DNA of 39,160 nt from an uncultured Clostridia bacterium (GTDB lineage: Bacteria; Bacillota; Clostridia; Oscillospirales; Oscillospiraceae): positions 1-39,160 of the forward strand of contig CAMAKJ010000002.1 in assembly GCA_945836055.1 (NCBI GenBank). Reading direction: 5' to 3'. Of this stretch, positions 30,147 to 38,142 are shown piece by piece. The translations under genes and the position numbers were made by a program. The notes below the pieces were generated by a model. The model was not told the origin of the DNA. It saw nothing but the letters and a program-made list of their open reading frames with translations, and did no database searches. Position 1 is the first letter of the stretch, and each line of letters opens with the position of its first letter.

Positions 30147-30989
30147 TTACAGCACCTCCGTCTTATGCCGGGTCACATGGCAGCTTATGTTAATGGCGCA
30201 GGGCATGCCCGCGATATGGGTGGGCAGGGTCTCGATGTTCAGGCCGATGGCGGTGGTTCTGCCGCCGAAGCCCTGGGGGCCGATGCCCAGAGCGTTGATT
30301 TTCTCCAGCATTTCGTCCTCCAGCGCCGCGTAAAAGGGATCGGGATGATGGGTGCCCAGGGGACGCATGATGGCCTTTTTCGCCAGCAGGGCAGCTTTGT
30401 CAAAGGTGCCGCCGATGCCCACGCCCACCACCATGGGCGGGCAGGGATTGGGGCCGGCCGTTTCCACCGTCTCCAGAATAAAATCCTTGATGCCCTGGAG
30501 TCCCGCGGAGGGCTTGAACATCCGGATGGCGCTCATGTTCTCGCTGCCGAAGCCCTTGGGGCCCACGGTGATTTTCACCTGCTCCCCGGGGACAATCTCA
30601 GTGTAGAGCATGGCTGGGGTGTTGTCCCCGGTGTTGCCCCGGCGGATGGGGTCGCGCACTACGGACTTGCGAAGATACCCCTTGTCATAGCCCCGGCGGA
30701 CGCCCTCGTCCACCGCTGTACGCAGGTCGCCGCCAACCAGATGCACGTCCTGTCCGATTTCCAAAAACACGCAGGCCATGCCGGTGTCCTGGCAGATGGG
30801 AACATTTTCCGCGTCCGCGATTTGATAGTTTTCGATGATGTTATCCAGCACGCCCCGGGCAATCTCCCCGTCCTCCCGGCCACGGCAGGCCTCGATGGCG
30901 CATTTCACATCCCCGGGCAGACGGGTGTTGGCTTCGATGCACAGCCGTTCCACCACATCGGTGATTTGGCTGACGTTGATTTCTCTCAT
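30147..30989 (-). CDS. Class I fumarate hydratase, alpha subunit
   Basis: The protein has 280 aa. Three cysteines placed as in class I hydratases can bind the [4Fe-4S] cluster: Cys66 in PICQDTG, Cys183 in GPNPCPPMVVG, and Cys270 in NISCHVTRHK. Other conserved strings are RRGNTGDNTPAML, GPKGFGSENMS and GIGGTFDKAA. It is the substrate-activating subunit, partner of the beta subunit encoded immediately downstream. ATG 30989 has AAGGAGA 7 nt upstream. The cluster makes the enzyme oxygen-sensitive, which suits an anaerobe. Tartrate dehydratase is the main alternative. Confidence 0.92.
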   Translation of the reverse strand: MREINVSQITDVVERLCIEANTRLPGDVKCAIEACRGREDGEIARGVLDNIIENYQIADAENVPICQDTGMACVFLEIGQDVHLVGGDLRTAVDEGVRRGYDKGYLRKSVVRDPIRRGNTGDNTPAMLYTEIVPGEQVKITVGPKGFGSENMSAIRMFKPSAGLQGIKDFILETVETAGPNPCPPMVVGVGIGGTFDKAALLAKKAIMRPLGTHHPDPFYAALEDEMLEKINALGIGPQGFGGRTTAIGLNIETLPTHIAGMPCAINISCHVTRHKTEVL

Positions 30990-31091
30990 AGCGTAATCTC
31001 CTTACCGTTTTTGACAGGCTGTACCCATCCGTAACTGCCATTATAGAGGAAAAAGGCGGGAAACGCAAGCCCTCCCGGCTCCGAAACGGAA

Positions 31092-31131
31092 ACGTCCCAC
31101 AGCCTCCGCAAAGCTGCGGTCTGTGAGACGT
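31092..31131 (-). terminator. Terminator of the histidine-rich gene
   Basis: ACGTCCCACAG (31092-31102) pairs with CTGTGAGACGT (31121-31131) with one mismatch, and CCGCA/TGCGG pairs inside it. On minus, TTTCCGTTTC follows. It begins 8 bp from the stop codon of the histidine-rich gene. Confidence 0.65.
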
Positions 31132-31139
31132 GCCGCGTG

Positions 31140-31535
31140 TTATTCCGCGCCCAGCTTCTGCAAAACAGAGGCCAGGGTTTCGTTGCCCTTGTCAAAATCC
31201 GCCACGGCGGACATAACCTTGGCATAGGCCTCCTCGCCGGCGGCGTCCTTCAGCTGCGCGGCCAGCTCCGCCAGCTCTCTGGCATGGGCGGCGTTATGGC
31301 CGACCATGTACTTCATCAGCGCCAGCAGCTCGTCCATGGGGGTGTGGGCATGGTCGTGGGCGGCGCCGTCCCCGTGGAGGTGGTCGTGGTCATGGGGATG
31401 CTCGTGGGTGTGGGCGTGTTCGTGGGTGTGGGCATGGGTGTGGGTCACGCCGTCGTGGGTATGCTCGTGGGTGTGTTCATGGGTGTGGGGGTGGCTGTGT
31501 TCGCCGCCCGCAACATGATCGTGGTCAATATGCAT
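31140..31535 (-). CDS. Histidine-rich small protein, probable metal-binding
   Basis: The protein has 131 aa, with ATG 31535 placed 7 nt after AGGAGA. The first 66 residues hold 26 histidines, mostly as HxH with Thr, Glu, Asp or Ala between. The remainder (from PMDELLALMKYMVGHNAAHA on) is a compact helical domain of about 65 residues without further motifs. There is no signal peptide, so it is cytoplasmic. HxH-rich tracts bind zinc, nickel or copper in chaperones and stores. No metal transporter or metalloregulator gene lies beside it. Copy-number change of the CAC/CAT-rich repeats could vary the tract length between strains. Confidence 0.7.
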   Translation of the reverse strand: MHIDHDHVAGGEHSHPHTHEHTHEHTHDGVTHTHAHTHEHAHTHEHPHDHDHLHGDGAAHDHAHTPMDELLALMKYMVGHNAAHARELAELAAQLKDAAGEEAYAKVMSAVADFDKGNETLASVLQKLGAE

Positions 31536-31577
31536 GGTGATTTCTCCTTTATTCGTGTACTGCTTCCGTGTCGGCAA

Positions 31578-31707
31578 TCCGCTATCATACTAACACGGAT
31601 TTCCTCCCGGCGCAAGCCCGGCGGGGGATATTTTCCGGTTTCGCCGCCCCCGGGGGGCTGCAAGGCGGCGAAGCGCAAATTTTTGCGTGTTCTGCGGGGA
31701 TTTCATC
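31578..31707. other. Gap upstream of the SPFH operon
   Basis: This stretch includes a GC-rich dyad (TCGCCGCC ... GGCGGCGA, about 31640-31671). No gene was seen. Confidence 0.4.
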
Positions 31708-31736
31708 TTGTGAAAATGCCGCCCATATTGTATTAT
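31708..31736 (+). promoter_or_regulatory. Promoter of the SPFH/zinc-ribbon operon
   Basis: TTGTGA (31708-31713) and TATTAT (31731-31736) are 17 bp apart and lie 58 bp upstream of the start codon. Confidence 0.6.
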
Positions 31737-31794
31737 AGAATCAGAACGCCTTTACCGCATGGAACAGGGACAGAATTGAAAGGAGAAACCGACT

Positions 31795-33204
31795 ATGGGA
31801 CTTATCAAAGCAGCATTGGGCTCCGCCGGGGGCGTACTGGCCGACCAGTGGAAGGAATATTTTTACTGTGACGCACTGGATGCCAACGTTCTGGCCGTCA
31901 AGGGCAAGAAGCGCACCGGCAGCCGCTCCAGCAACACCAAGGGCAGCGACAACATCATCACCAGCGGCTCCGTCGTTGCCGTGGCCGACGGTCAGTGCAT
32001 GATGATCGTGGATCAGGGGCGCATCGCGGAATTCTGCGCCGAGCCGGGCGAATTTACTTACGACGCTTCCACCGAGCCCAGCGTTTTCGCGGGCAAGCTG
32101 GGGGACAGCATCAAAAAGACCTTTGCCGCCATGGGCCGACGCTTTACCTTCGGCGGCGAGCCGCCCAAGGATCAGCGGGTGTACTATTTCAACACCAAGG
32201 AGCTCATCGGCAACAAATACGGCACCCCCGGCCCCGTGCCCTTCCGGGTGGTGGACAACAACATCGGTCTGGATATGGACATTTCCATCCGCTGCTTCGG
32301 CGAGTATTCCTACCGGATCTGCGACCCCATGCTCTTCTATAAAAACGTCTGCGGCAACGTAACGGAAAGCTATACCCGGGAGAGCATCGACGGCCAGCTG
32401 AAAACCGAGCTGATGACCGCCCTGCAGCCCGCCTTCGCCCGGATCTCCGAAATGGGCATCCGCTACTCCGCCCTGCCCGGCCACACCATGGAGCTGGCCC
32501 AGGCGCTGAACGAGGTGCTGTCCGCCAAGTGGCGGGAGCTGCGGGGTCTGGAAATCGTCTCTTTCGGTGTGTCCAGCGTGAAGGCCTCCGAGGAAGACGA
32601 GGCCATGATCAAGGAACTGCAGCGCAACGCCGCCTTCCGCAATCCCACCATGGCGGCGGCCCATATGGTGGGTGCCCAGGCCGCGGCCATGCAGTCCGCC
32701 GCCAAAAACGAAAACGGCGCCATGATGGGCTTTATGGGCATGGGCATGGCCGGCCAGATGGGCGGACTGAACGCCCAGAGCCTGTACGCCATGGGCCAGC
32801 AGCAGCCCCAGGCGGCTCCCGCACCTGCCGCTCCCGCCGCCGGCAGCTGGAAATGCGCCTGCGGCGCCACGGTTACCGGGAAATTCTGCCCCGAATGCGG
32901 CGCGAAGAAGCCGGAGCCGAAGCCCGCGAACAGCTGGGTCTGCCCGACCTGCGGCGCGCAGGTGACCGGCAAATTCTGCCCGGAGTGCGGCGCCAAAAAG
33001 CCGGAGCCCAAGGCAGACGGCTGGGTGTGCAGCTGCGGCGCGGTAAACAAGGGCAAGTTCTGCTCCGAGTGCGGCGCGAAGAAGCCCGCCGGCGTGCCCC
33101 AGTACAAGTGCGACAAGTGCGGCTGGGAGCCTGCCGACCCGGCCCATCCCCCCAAATTCTGCCCCGAGTGCGGCGACCCCTTTGACGACGGGGACACTCG
33201 GTAA
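31795..33204 (+). CDS. SPFH-domain protein with C-terminal zinc ribbons (YdjI-like)
   Basis: The protein has 469 aa, with SD AAAGGAGAAA. Residues 1-285 match the SPFH/YdjI pattern: a short N-terminal amphipathic part, then DALDANVLAVKGKKR, GQCMMIVDQGRI, FGEYSYRICDPMLFY, and a long helix ending in EDEAMIKELQRNAAFRN. A Met/Ala/Gln-rich linker follows (about 290-345). Three double-Cys zinc ribbons of the type CxC-CPECGAKK and a fourth CDKC-CPEC fill residues 348-463. In Bacillus, YdjI works with the membrane pair YdjG/YdjH and PspA (YdjF) in envelope stress. Here the same set follows in order I-G-H; no pspA homologue is in the window. Confidence 0.85.
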   Translation: MGLIKAALGSAGGVLADQWKEYFYCDALDANVLAVKGKKRTGSRSSNTKGSDNIITSGSVVAVADGQCMMIVDQGRIAEFCAEPGEFTYDASTEPSVFAGKLGDSIKKTFAAMGRRFTFGGEPPKDQRVYYFNTKELIGNKYGTPGPVPFRVVDNNIGLDMDISIRCFGEYSYRICDPMLFYKNVCGNVTESYTRESIDGQLKTELMTALQPAFARISEMGIRYSALPGHTMELAQALNEVLSAKWRELRGLEIVSFGVSSVKASEEDEAMIKELQRNAAFRNPTMAAAHMVGAQAAAMQSAAKNENGAMMGFMGMGMAGQMGGLNAQSLYAMGQQQPQAAPAPAAPAAGSWKCACGATVTGKFCPECGAKKPEPKPANSWVCPTCGAQVTGKFCPECGAKKPEPKADGWVCSCGAVNKGKFCSECGAKKPAGVPQYKCDKCGWEPADPAHPPKFCPECGDPFDDGDTR

Positions 33205-33252
33205 GCACTGCCGGAAACGGAACGGCAGGAAAGCATCGGAAGGAGGCAGAAC

Positions 33253-34425
33253 ATGGCATCCAAGATAACCAACTACCAATGCCCCGCCTGCACGGGACCC
33301 CTCCACTACAGCGCCGGCTCCGGCAGGCTGGAGTGCGAATACTGCGGCAGCGCCTTCGACGTAGCCGAGATTGAGGCGCTCTACGCCAAAAAGGAGGCAG
33401 CCGCCGCCGAGGCTTTGGAAAAGGAATCGGCGAAAGCGCCGGCAGAGCAGGCCGTCACCGAGGCCGACCAGGCGGACAGCGGGGACGATGTGCCGGAAGC
33501 GGGGGATTTCAGCACGGACTGGGGCGAGGATACGTCCAAAATGCGCTCCTACCTCTGCCCCTCCTGCGGCGCGGAGCTGATCTGCGAGGAAACCACCGCC
33601 GCGACGGCGTGCCCTTACTGCGGCAATCCCACCGTGGTGCCCGGCAAGTTTGCGGGCGTACTGCGCCCGGACTACGTCATCCCCTTCAAATTCGACAAGG
33701 CGGCTGCGGAAAAGGCGCTGAAAGCCCACTACGGCCGGAATCCCTTCCTGCCCCGGGCCTTTACCGCCGACAACCACATTGCCGAAATCAAGGGCGTGTA
33801 CGTGCCCTTCTGGCTCTTCGATGTCACGGCGACCGGGGATGCGTTCTACCACGCGACCCGGATCGCCACCCATATCAGCGGCGATTACGAGGTAACCACC
33901 ACCAGCCACTACGACGTCTCCCGGGGCGGCACGGCGTCCTTTACCCGGGTCCCGGCGGACGGCTCCCAGAAAATGCCCGACGACTATATGGACAGCCTGG
34001 AGCCCTTCGATTACAGCGAGCTGAAGCCCTTCTCCACGGCGTACCTGCCGGGGTATCTGGCGGATCAATACGACGTAGATGCCAAAAGCTGCGCCCAGCG
34101 GGTTGACCGGCGCTGCAAACAGTCCGTTTCCGACCTGCTGCGGCAGGATGTGATGGGCTATGCCACGGTGGTCCAGCGCAGTATGCGCGCAAAGATACAG
34201 CACGGAGACGTACGTTACGCCCTGCTTCCGGTGTGGCTGCTGAACACCCGGTGGAACGGAAAAAACTACCTGTACGCCATGAACGGACAGACGGGCAAAT
34301 TTGTGGGCGAGCTGCCGGTTTCCCGGAAGCGCTTCTGGGCGCTGACGGGACTGTTCACTGCGGTGCTCACGGCGCTGTTCTACTTCAGCGGCATTGCCCG
34401 GGCGCTGGTTTCGCTCTTTGTGTAA
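33253..34425 (+). CDS. Zinc-ribbon membrane protein (YdjG-like)
   Basis: The protein has 390 aa, with GGAAGGAGG before ATG. Two zinc ribbons lie in the N-terminal half: CPAC ... CEYC (about 10-31) and CPSC ... CPYC (about 103-122). An acidic linker separates them. The central domain has VIPFKFDKAAAEKALKAHYG and VYVPFWLFDVTATGDAFYHATR. A single hydrophobic helix ends the chain (about 362-388). YdjG with YdjH forms a membrane complex that recruits YdjI and PspA in Bacillus. It lies 48 bp after the SPFH gene and 11 bp before the TPM-domain gene, in one operon. Confidence 0.82.
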   Translation: MASKITNYQCPACTGPLHYSAGSGRLECEYCGSAFDVAEIEALYAKKEAAAAEALEKESAKAPAEQAVTEADQADSGDDVPEAGDFSTDWGEDTSKMRSYLCPSCGAELICEETTAATACPYCGNPTVVPGKFAGVLRPDYVIPFKFDKAAAEKALKAHYGRNPFLPRAFTADNHIAEIKGVYVPFWLFDVTATGDAFYHATRIATHISGDYEVTTTSHYDVSRGGTASFTRVPADGSQKMPDDYMDSLEPFDYSELKPFSTAYLPGYLADQYDVDAKSCAQRVDRRCKQSVSDLLRQDVMGYATVVQRSMRAKIQHGDVRYALLPVWLLNTRWNGKNYLYAMNGQTGKFVGELPVSRKRFWALTGLFTAVLTALFYFSGIARALVSLFV

Positions 34426-34436
34426 GGGGGGACGGT

Positions 34437-35231
34437 ATGAAACGAATTAGCCTGATTGTCTGCACGCTGGCGCTTCTCGCCTGCTTCTGCATCCCGGCAC
34501 AGGCGGCGCAGGAGGACACCGTCCCCTATGTGTGCGATACCGCGCTGCTCCTGACGGACGAGGAATGGGCTTCCCTGGAGGCGCAGGCGGAGGAAATTTC
34601 CCAAAAATACCAGTGCGGTGTGTACTTTATCACCGTGGACGACTTTACCGACTATTACGACGGCAGCGTCTACGAAGCCGCCAAGGCCATCTACACCGCC
34701 AACAGCCTTGGCTGGGGCGGGGAAAAAAGCGGCGTCATGCTCCTGCTGTCCATGGCGGAGCGGGACTACAGCCTCATCGCCTACGGCTACGGCAACACCG
34801 CCTTCACCGACTACGGCAAGGATTACCTGGCCGACCGGTTTCTGGACGACTTCGCCGACGACGACTGGGCGGAGGGCTGCCGGGACTATCTGAACACCTG
34901 CTCCAAAATGCTGGAGCAGGCGCGCTCCGGCAATCCCCTTGACCGGGGCTCCCGGGTTTCGCCCCTGGCGGTGCTGCTGGTCAGCCTGGCTCTGGGCTTC
35001 GCCGTCGCCCTGCTGATCTGCGGAATCTGGCGGGCCGCGGCGAAAAAGCGGGTGTCCGAGAGCACCCAGGCCCAGGACTATCTGCCCGCCGGCGGAATGC
35101 AGATCACCAGCCGGCAGGATCGCTTTACCCACATCACCCAGACCCGCCGGAAGATTGAAAAGTCCAGTTCTTCCTCCGGCGGCACCACCGTTGACAGCAG
35201 CGGTTTTTCCGGCAAAAGCGGAAAGTTCTGA
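34437..35231 (+). CDS. TPM-domain membrane protein (YdjH-like)
   Basis: The protein has 264 aa. ATG 34437 follows AAGGGGGGACGGT; in-frame codons further upstream lie inside the previous gene. A signal peptide (MKRISLIVCTLALLACFCIPAQA) is followed by a TPM domain (about 28-160) with VCDTALLLTDEEWASLEAQA, YQCGVYFITVDDF, GWGGEKSGVMLLLSMAERDY and GYGNTAFTDYGKDYLADRF. One membrane helix lies near 178-202, then a cytoplasmic Ser/Gly-rich tail ending in SSGFSGKSGKF. TPM proteins act in photosystem II repair and in the Bacillus Ydj complex. The pairing with the previous gene supports the YdjH role. Confidence 0.85.
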   Translation: MKRISLIVCTLALLACFCIPAQAAQEDTVPYVCDTALLLTDEEWASLEAQAEEISQKYQCGVYFITVDDFTDYYDGSVYEAAKAIYTANSLGWGGEKSGVMLLLSMAERDYSLIAYGYGNTAFTDYGKDYLADRFLDDFADDDWAEGCRDYLNTCSKMLEQARSGNPLDRGSRVSPLAVLLVSLALGFAVALLICGIWRAAAKKRVSESTQAQDYLPAGGMQITSRQDRFTHITQTRRKIEKSSSSSGGTTVDSSGFSGKSGKF

Positions 35232-35320
35232 GGCGGGATGCAAGGGAGAAGCGGCGGAGAGCACCACCGGCTGTATCCCTTTGCGGCAGCGCGGGTACCC
35301 GGGAGCCGGGCATCGGCGGC

Positions 35321-35632
35321 ATGTGGCAGATTCACTTCATGCTGTGGAATGAGGTTCGTCCGGACTGCTGGTACCCGGTCATCCGCTACAGGGACGAAAC
35401 GGGGAAGGAACGCTCCAACACCTTCGATTACGGCGGCTTCCGCCACAGCTGGAACGTCGGTGAAACGGTGGAAATCGCCTGGAACCCCGGCTATCCCGGA
35501 TACATCTACCCCCTGGGCGGAAAATGGCTGAAGCAGAAAGCGGTGCTGTATGGTCTTGCGGGGCTTGCGCTTGTGATTGCCGGCGTAACGCTGATCCTGC
35601 TGGCCAGCCCGGCAGAGGCTTCCTGGGGCTGA
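35321..35632 (+). CDS. Small membrane protein, DUF3592-like
   Basis: The protein has 103 aa. The N-terminal part (YPVIRYRDETGKERSNTFDY ... GETVEIAWNPGYPGYIYPLG) resembles the soluble part of DUF3592 proteins, and one membrane helix follows (about 73-95). No good SD lies directly before ATG 35321 (GGGAG is 15 nt away), so the start is uncertain; ATG 35339 is an alternative. It lies 90 bp behind the TPM-domain gene, before the operon terminator, so it is probably a fourth member of the envelope-stress operon. Confidence 0.65.
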   Translation: MWQIHFMLWNEVRPDCWYPVIRYRDETGKERSNTFDYGGFRHSWNVGETVEIAWNPGYPGYIYPLGGKWLKQKAVLYGLAGLALVIAGVTLILLASPAEASWG

Positions 35633-35647
35633 TTCCTCCGAAAACGG

Positions 35648-35679
35648 AACCGGCGGAGAATGATCTCCGCCGGTTTCTT
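35648..35679. terminator. Bidirectional terminator between converging operons
   Basis: The perfect 12-bp arms AACCGGCGGAGA (35648-35659) and TCTCCGCCGGTT (35664-35675) enclose loop ATGA. Plus-strand TCTTATACTATTTC and minus-strand CCGTTTTCGG follow. It serves the SPFH operon and possibly dapF. Confidence 0.8.
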
Positions 35680-35742
35680 ATACTATTTCTTGATAAAAAT
35701 GTTACATCCAGATCGATGAAACATTTTAAAAGAGAATCAGTA

Positions 35743-36519
35743 TTACAGCTCGTACACCCGCACCACTTCCGTGGGGCCTTCCTGCAGCAGAGAGGTCACG
35801 GTTCCGTTCTCCCCGCCCACGGTAACCTTCAGCGTACCGCCCCGGTTGTGGGCGACGAGTGTGTCTCCGGGCAGCTGCCCCTTTGCCCACAGGACGGAGG
35901 CCACGGAGCCGCAGCCGGTGCCGCAGGCCAGGGTGAAGTCCTCCACGCCCCGCTCAAAGGTCAGCACTCTGACCTCGCCGGGGCGCAGCACCTGATAGTA
36001 GTTGACGTTGGCGCCCTTGGGGAACGCCGGGTCGAAGCGCAGAGCGCGCATGGTTTCCCGGAGGCTGTCCGCGTCAGCCCACAGGTCGCCCGGGTACTCC
36101 ACCACAGCGTGGGGCAGCCCGGGATTTCCCAGTTCCACATAGGCAGCCTTGTCCTTGCGGTTCAGATCCAGCGTGGTGGGGCTGTTCAGCCTGACCCGGT
36201 ATTGGTTCTCGTCCAGCCGCCAGCCGTACACCAGCCCTGTGTCGGTTTCCACGGTCATCGCGTCCCCCGCAATGCCCAGGCTGTGGGCAAAGCGGCAGAT
36301 GCACCGGGCGCCGTTGCCGCACATTCCCGCCCGGGTGCCGTCGGAATTGTAGAAATGCAGCCGGAAATCCGCCTTGTCGGAATCATCCACTGCCATGAAG
36401 CCGTCCGCGCCGGTAACGGCGCAGTATTTTTTTGCCAGCGCCGAAAAATCCAGGCGCTGTCCCCGGGCGTCGATGACCATGAAGTCATTGCCCGCGCCGT
36501 TCATGTAAGTAACCTTCAT
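35743..36519 (-). CDS. dapF: Diaminopimelate epimerase
   Basis: The protein has 258 aa. It starts MKVTYMNGAGNDFMVID; a GTG five codons earlier overlaps the previous stop (GTGA) and is the alternative start. The catalytic cysteine pair is Cys67 in GMCGNGAR and Cys199 in LACGTGCGS. It converts LL- to meso-diaminopimelate for lysine and peptidoglycan synthesis in the cytoplasm. Family length is about 270, so it is complete. It is downstream of the DUF2461 gene in the same orientation with overlap, so the two are cotranscribed. No other lysine pathway gene lies in the window. Confidence 0.93.
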   Translation of the reverse strand: MKVTYMNGAGNDFMVIDARGQRLDFSALAKKYCAVTGADGFMAVDDSDKADFRLHFYNSDGTRAGMCGNGARCICRFAHSLGIAGDAMTVETDTGLVYGWRLDENQYRVRLNSPTTLDLNRKDKAAYVELGNPGLPHAVVEYPGDLWADADSLRETMRALRFDPAFPKGANVNYYQVLRPGEVRVLTFERGVEDFTLACGTGCGSVASVLWAKGQLPGDTLVAHNRGGTLKVTVGGENGTVTSLLQEGPTEVVRVYEL

Positions 36520-36530
36520 AGAATTCCATC

Positions 36531-37178
36531 TCACACCTTGAATCGATTAAAGTATTCATACAGCGGTGTCAGCGCCGCAAAGAAGCCGGCGGCCTCGTCC
36601 TGTAGATTCGGCCCGAACATCTCCGGCCCCGCGTCCCGGTGGCGGATGCAGCCGATGTCGCCCTTCCAGGCAAAATAGGGCATAAGGGCCGGGTTGTCCG
36701 TTGGCTTTGGGCGCTTGTACAGCTGGGCCGTGACACTCTGCCCCGCCGCCCGTTCCGTCTCCCGCATCAGGCGCACAAACGCCTCCGGACGGGCGGAAAT
36801 CTCCCGCCGGAAATCCTCCATGGCCGCCGTCCGGGGGTGCCAGAGGGAGAAGCCGTAGTCCACGCCCTCGGGGTTGACCTCAAGAAACAGGCAGGGATTT
36901 TCCGCCCACCATTCCACATCCTGGCGGATGCAGAGCCACAGGCTCTCCTTGTACGGCTCTGGGGGGTGCAGCCTGGCGTCCCGGTAGATGCGGCTGACCT
37001 TCAGAATGTTGCCGGGCCTGTCCTGGAACGGCTGAAACAGCGCCTGCCCCAGGGCTTTCATCGGCTCGTACAGGGTTTCCACATACTGCTTTTTATGTGC
37101 CTGAAACCATTCCCGGTTGTTATTCATGCGGATGCCCCAGAGAAAATCGATGGTCTCCGGGGTGAAGCCGGTAAACAT
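36531..37178 (-). CDS. DUF2461 family protein
   Basis: The protein has 215 aa. The sequence MFTGFTPETIDFLWGIRMNN-NREWF, then RIYRDARLHPPEPYKESLWLCI and GFSLWHP, matches the DUF2461 (TIGR02453) family of widespread cytoplasmic proteins of unknown function. It has no membrane helix or signal. SD GGAGGCGATTCC lies before ATG 37178. It overlaps dapF slightly if the GTG start of dapF is used. Function cannot be inferred from the context. Confidence 0.85.
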   Translation of the reverse strand: MFTGFTPETIDFLWGIRMNNNREWFQAHKKQYVETLYEPMKALGQALFQPFQDRPGNILKVSRIYRDARLHPPEPYKESLWLCIRQDVEWWAENPCLFLEVNPEGVDYGFSLWHPRTAAMEDFRREISARPEAFVRLMRETERAAGQSVTAQLYKRPKPTDNPALMPYFAWKGDIGCIRHRDAGPEMFGPNLQDEAAGFFAALTPLYEYFNRFKV

Positions 37179-37260
37179 GGAATCGCCTCCAAATGATACG
37201 ATGTCTCCATCGGGTTATGACGGCAGAGAAATGCGCTGCAGCTTGTCTGGCAGACGTCAG

Positions 37261-37346
37261 AATGCTGAATGTTAAATGCAGAATTGAGGTATTTCCTTCG
37301 GAAATCATTTCAATTGTCCGCGGAGCGGACACCTTCATTCAGCATT
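37261..37346. repeat. Composite palindromic intergenic repeat
   Basis: AATGCTGAATG (37261-37271) and CATTCAGCATT (37336-37346) are perfect outer arms. Inside them lie AATTGA/TCAATT, ATTTCC/GGAAAT, and a side hairpin GTCCGC-GGA-GCGGAC (37316-37330), giving a branched fold. It does not code. The design recalls palindromic repeats scattered in Clostridia intergenic DNA; the copy number in this genome is unknown. Confidence 0.65.
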
Positions 37347-37379
37347 TCGCATTTCTCCCGACTAACCGCAATTTGTCTT

Positions 37380-37400
37380 CCTGCCGGAAATATCGGCAGG
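37380..37400. repeat. Short hairpin
   Basis: CCTGCCG (37380-37386) and CGGCAGG (37394-37400) pair perfectly around a 7-nt loop. It lies between two larger palindromes. Confidence 0.5.
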
Positions 37401-37404
37401 CATG

Positions 37405-37477
37405 CTAGGGCAGCACCGCATAATGGGGCAAAAGATCCGCCGAAGCCCGCGGCTCCCATTATGCGGTGTTGCCTTAG
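37405..37477. repeat. 73-bp inverted repeat overlapping the phosphoesterase stop codon
   Basis: The 23-bp arms (37405-37427 and 37455-37477, core GCACCGCATAATGGG) match except at two positions around a GC-rich loop. The right arm includes the TAA stop of the metallophosphoesterase gene. It may act as a terminator on minus, although no T-run follows, or it may be a small mobile repeat that supplied the stop codon. Confidence 0.6.
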
Positions 37478-38142
37478 AGATAGGCTGTCTCTTCCCGCTT
37501 CTGATGGGTTTTGTAGATGACCTGGCCGAATTCCCCCGGCTTCACGTTGGGGTCGGGGATGTCCAGAACGTAACGCTCCGTGGCGTTGATGAGGGTCGTG
37601 CCGTTGTAAGGGCGCACCCGATCCCCAACGCCGTAGCGCATATGGACGTGACCATGAACAAGATACGTCGGGTGATACTTGTCCAGCAGCTTCCGCAGGG
37701 CCTCAAAGCCCCAGTGGGCCGGGTCGTCTCCGTCCCCCAGGCCGTAAGGCGGCGCATGGGTCACCACAATGTCCACGCCGCCCATTCTCTTCAGCTTCCA
37801 GCTCAGCCGTGCGATCCGGCGGTGCATCTCCCCGTCGGTGTACTGGTGGGGGCCGGGGTGATACCGCCGGCAGCCCCCCAGTCCCAGAATCCGCAGGCCG
37901 TTATAGGTCACGATGTGGCCGTCAATGCAGTCGCAGCCCTCCGGGGGTGTCTGATTGTAGTTCGTGTCATGGTTGCCGTGGACGTAGAGCAGGGGGCACC
38001 GGGCCATGGTCACAAGGAAGCTCAGGTATTTGGCGTTCAGGTCGCCGCAGGAGAGAATCAGGTCATATTCCTTCAGCCGTCCGGGGGTGTAGTTTTCCCA
38101 GAGTCCCGGGCATTCCTCATCGGATACGATCAAAATCTTCAC
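37474..38142 (-). CDS. Metallophosphoesterase
   Basis: The protein has 222 aa, starting at GTG 38142 with GGAGGG 8 nt upstream. It carries calcineurin-like motifs: LSCGDL (about 30-35), YVHGNHD, VTHAPPYG and VHGHVH. The first motif, normally DxH, reads SDEEC here with Glu in the His place, which I recall from related Clostridia proteins. It is a likely two-metal phosphodiesterase or phosphatase of unknown substrate, in the cytoplasm. It overlaps the BMP-type gene by 26 bp, so the two are translated together. The stop codon lies in an inverted repeat. Confidence 0.85.
   Translation of the reverse strand: MKILIVSDEECPGLWENYTPGRLKEYDLILSCGDLNAKYLSFLVTMARCPLLYVHGNHDTNYNQTPPEGCDCIDGHIVTYNGLRILGLGGCRRYHPGPHQYTDGEMHRRIARLSWKLKRMGGVDIVVTHAPPYGLGDGDDPAHWGFEALRKLLDKYHPTYLVHGHVHMRYGVGDRVRPYNGTTLINATERYVLDIPDPNVKPGEFGQVIYKTHQKREETAYL

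Noticed and set aside
31137-31871. Plus-strand frame rich in Gly-Val-Met repeats
   Set aside because: It is the antisense reading of the histidine tract and runs through the promoter of the SPFH operon.
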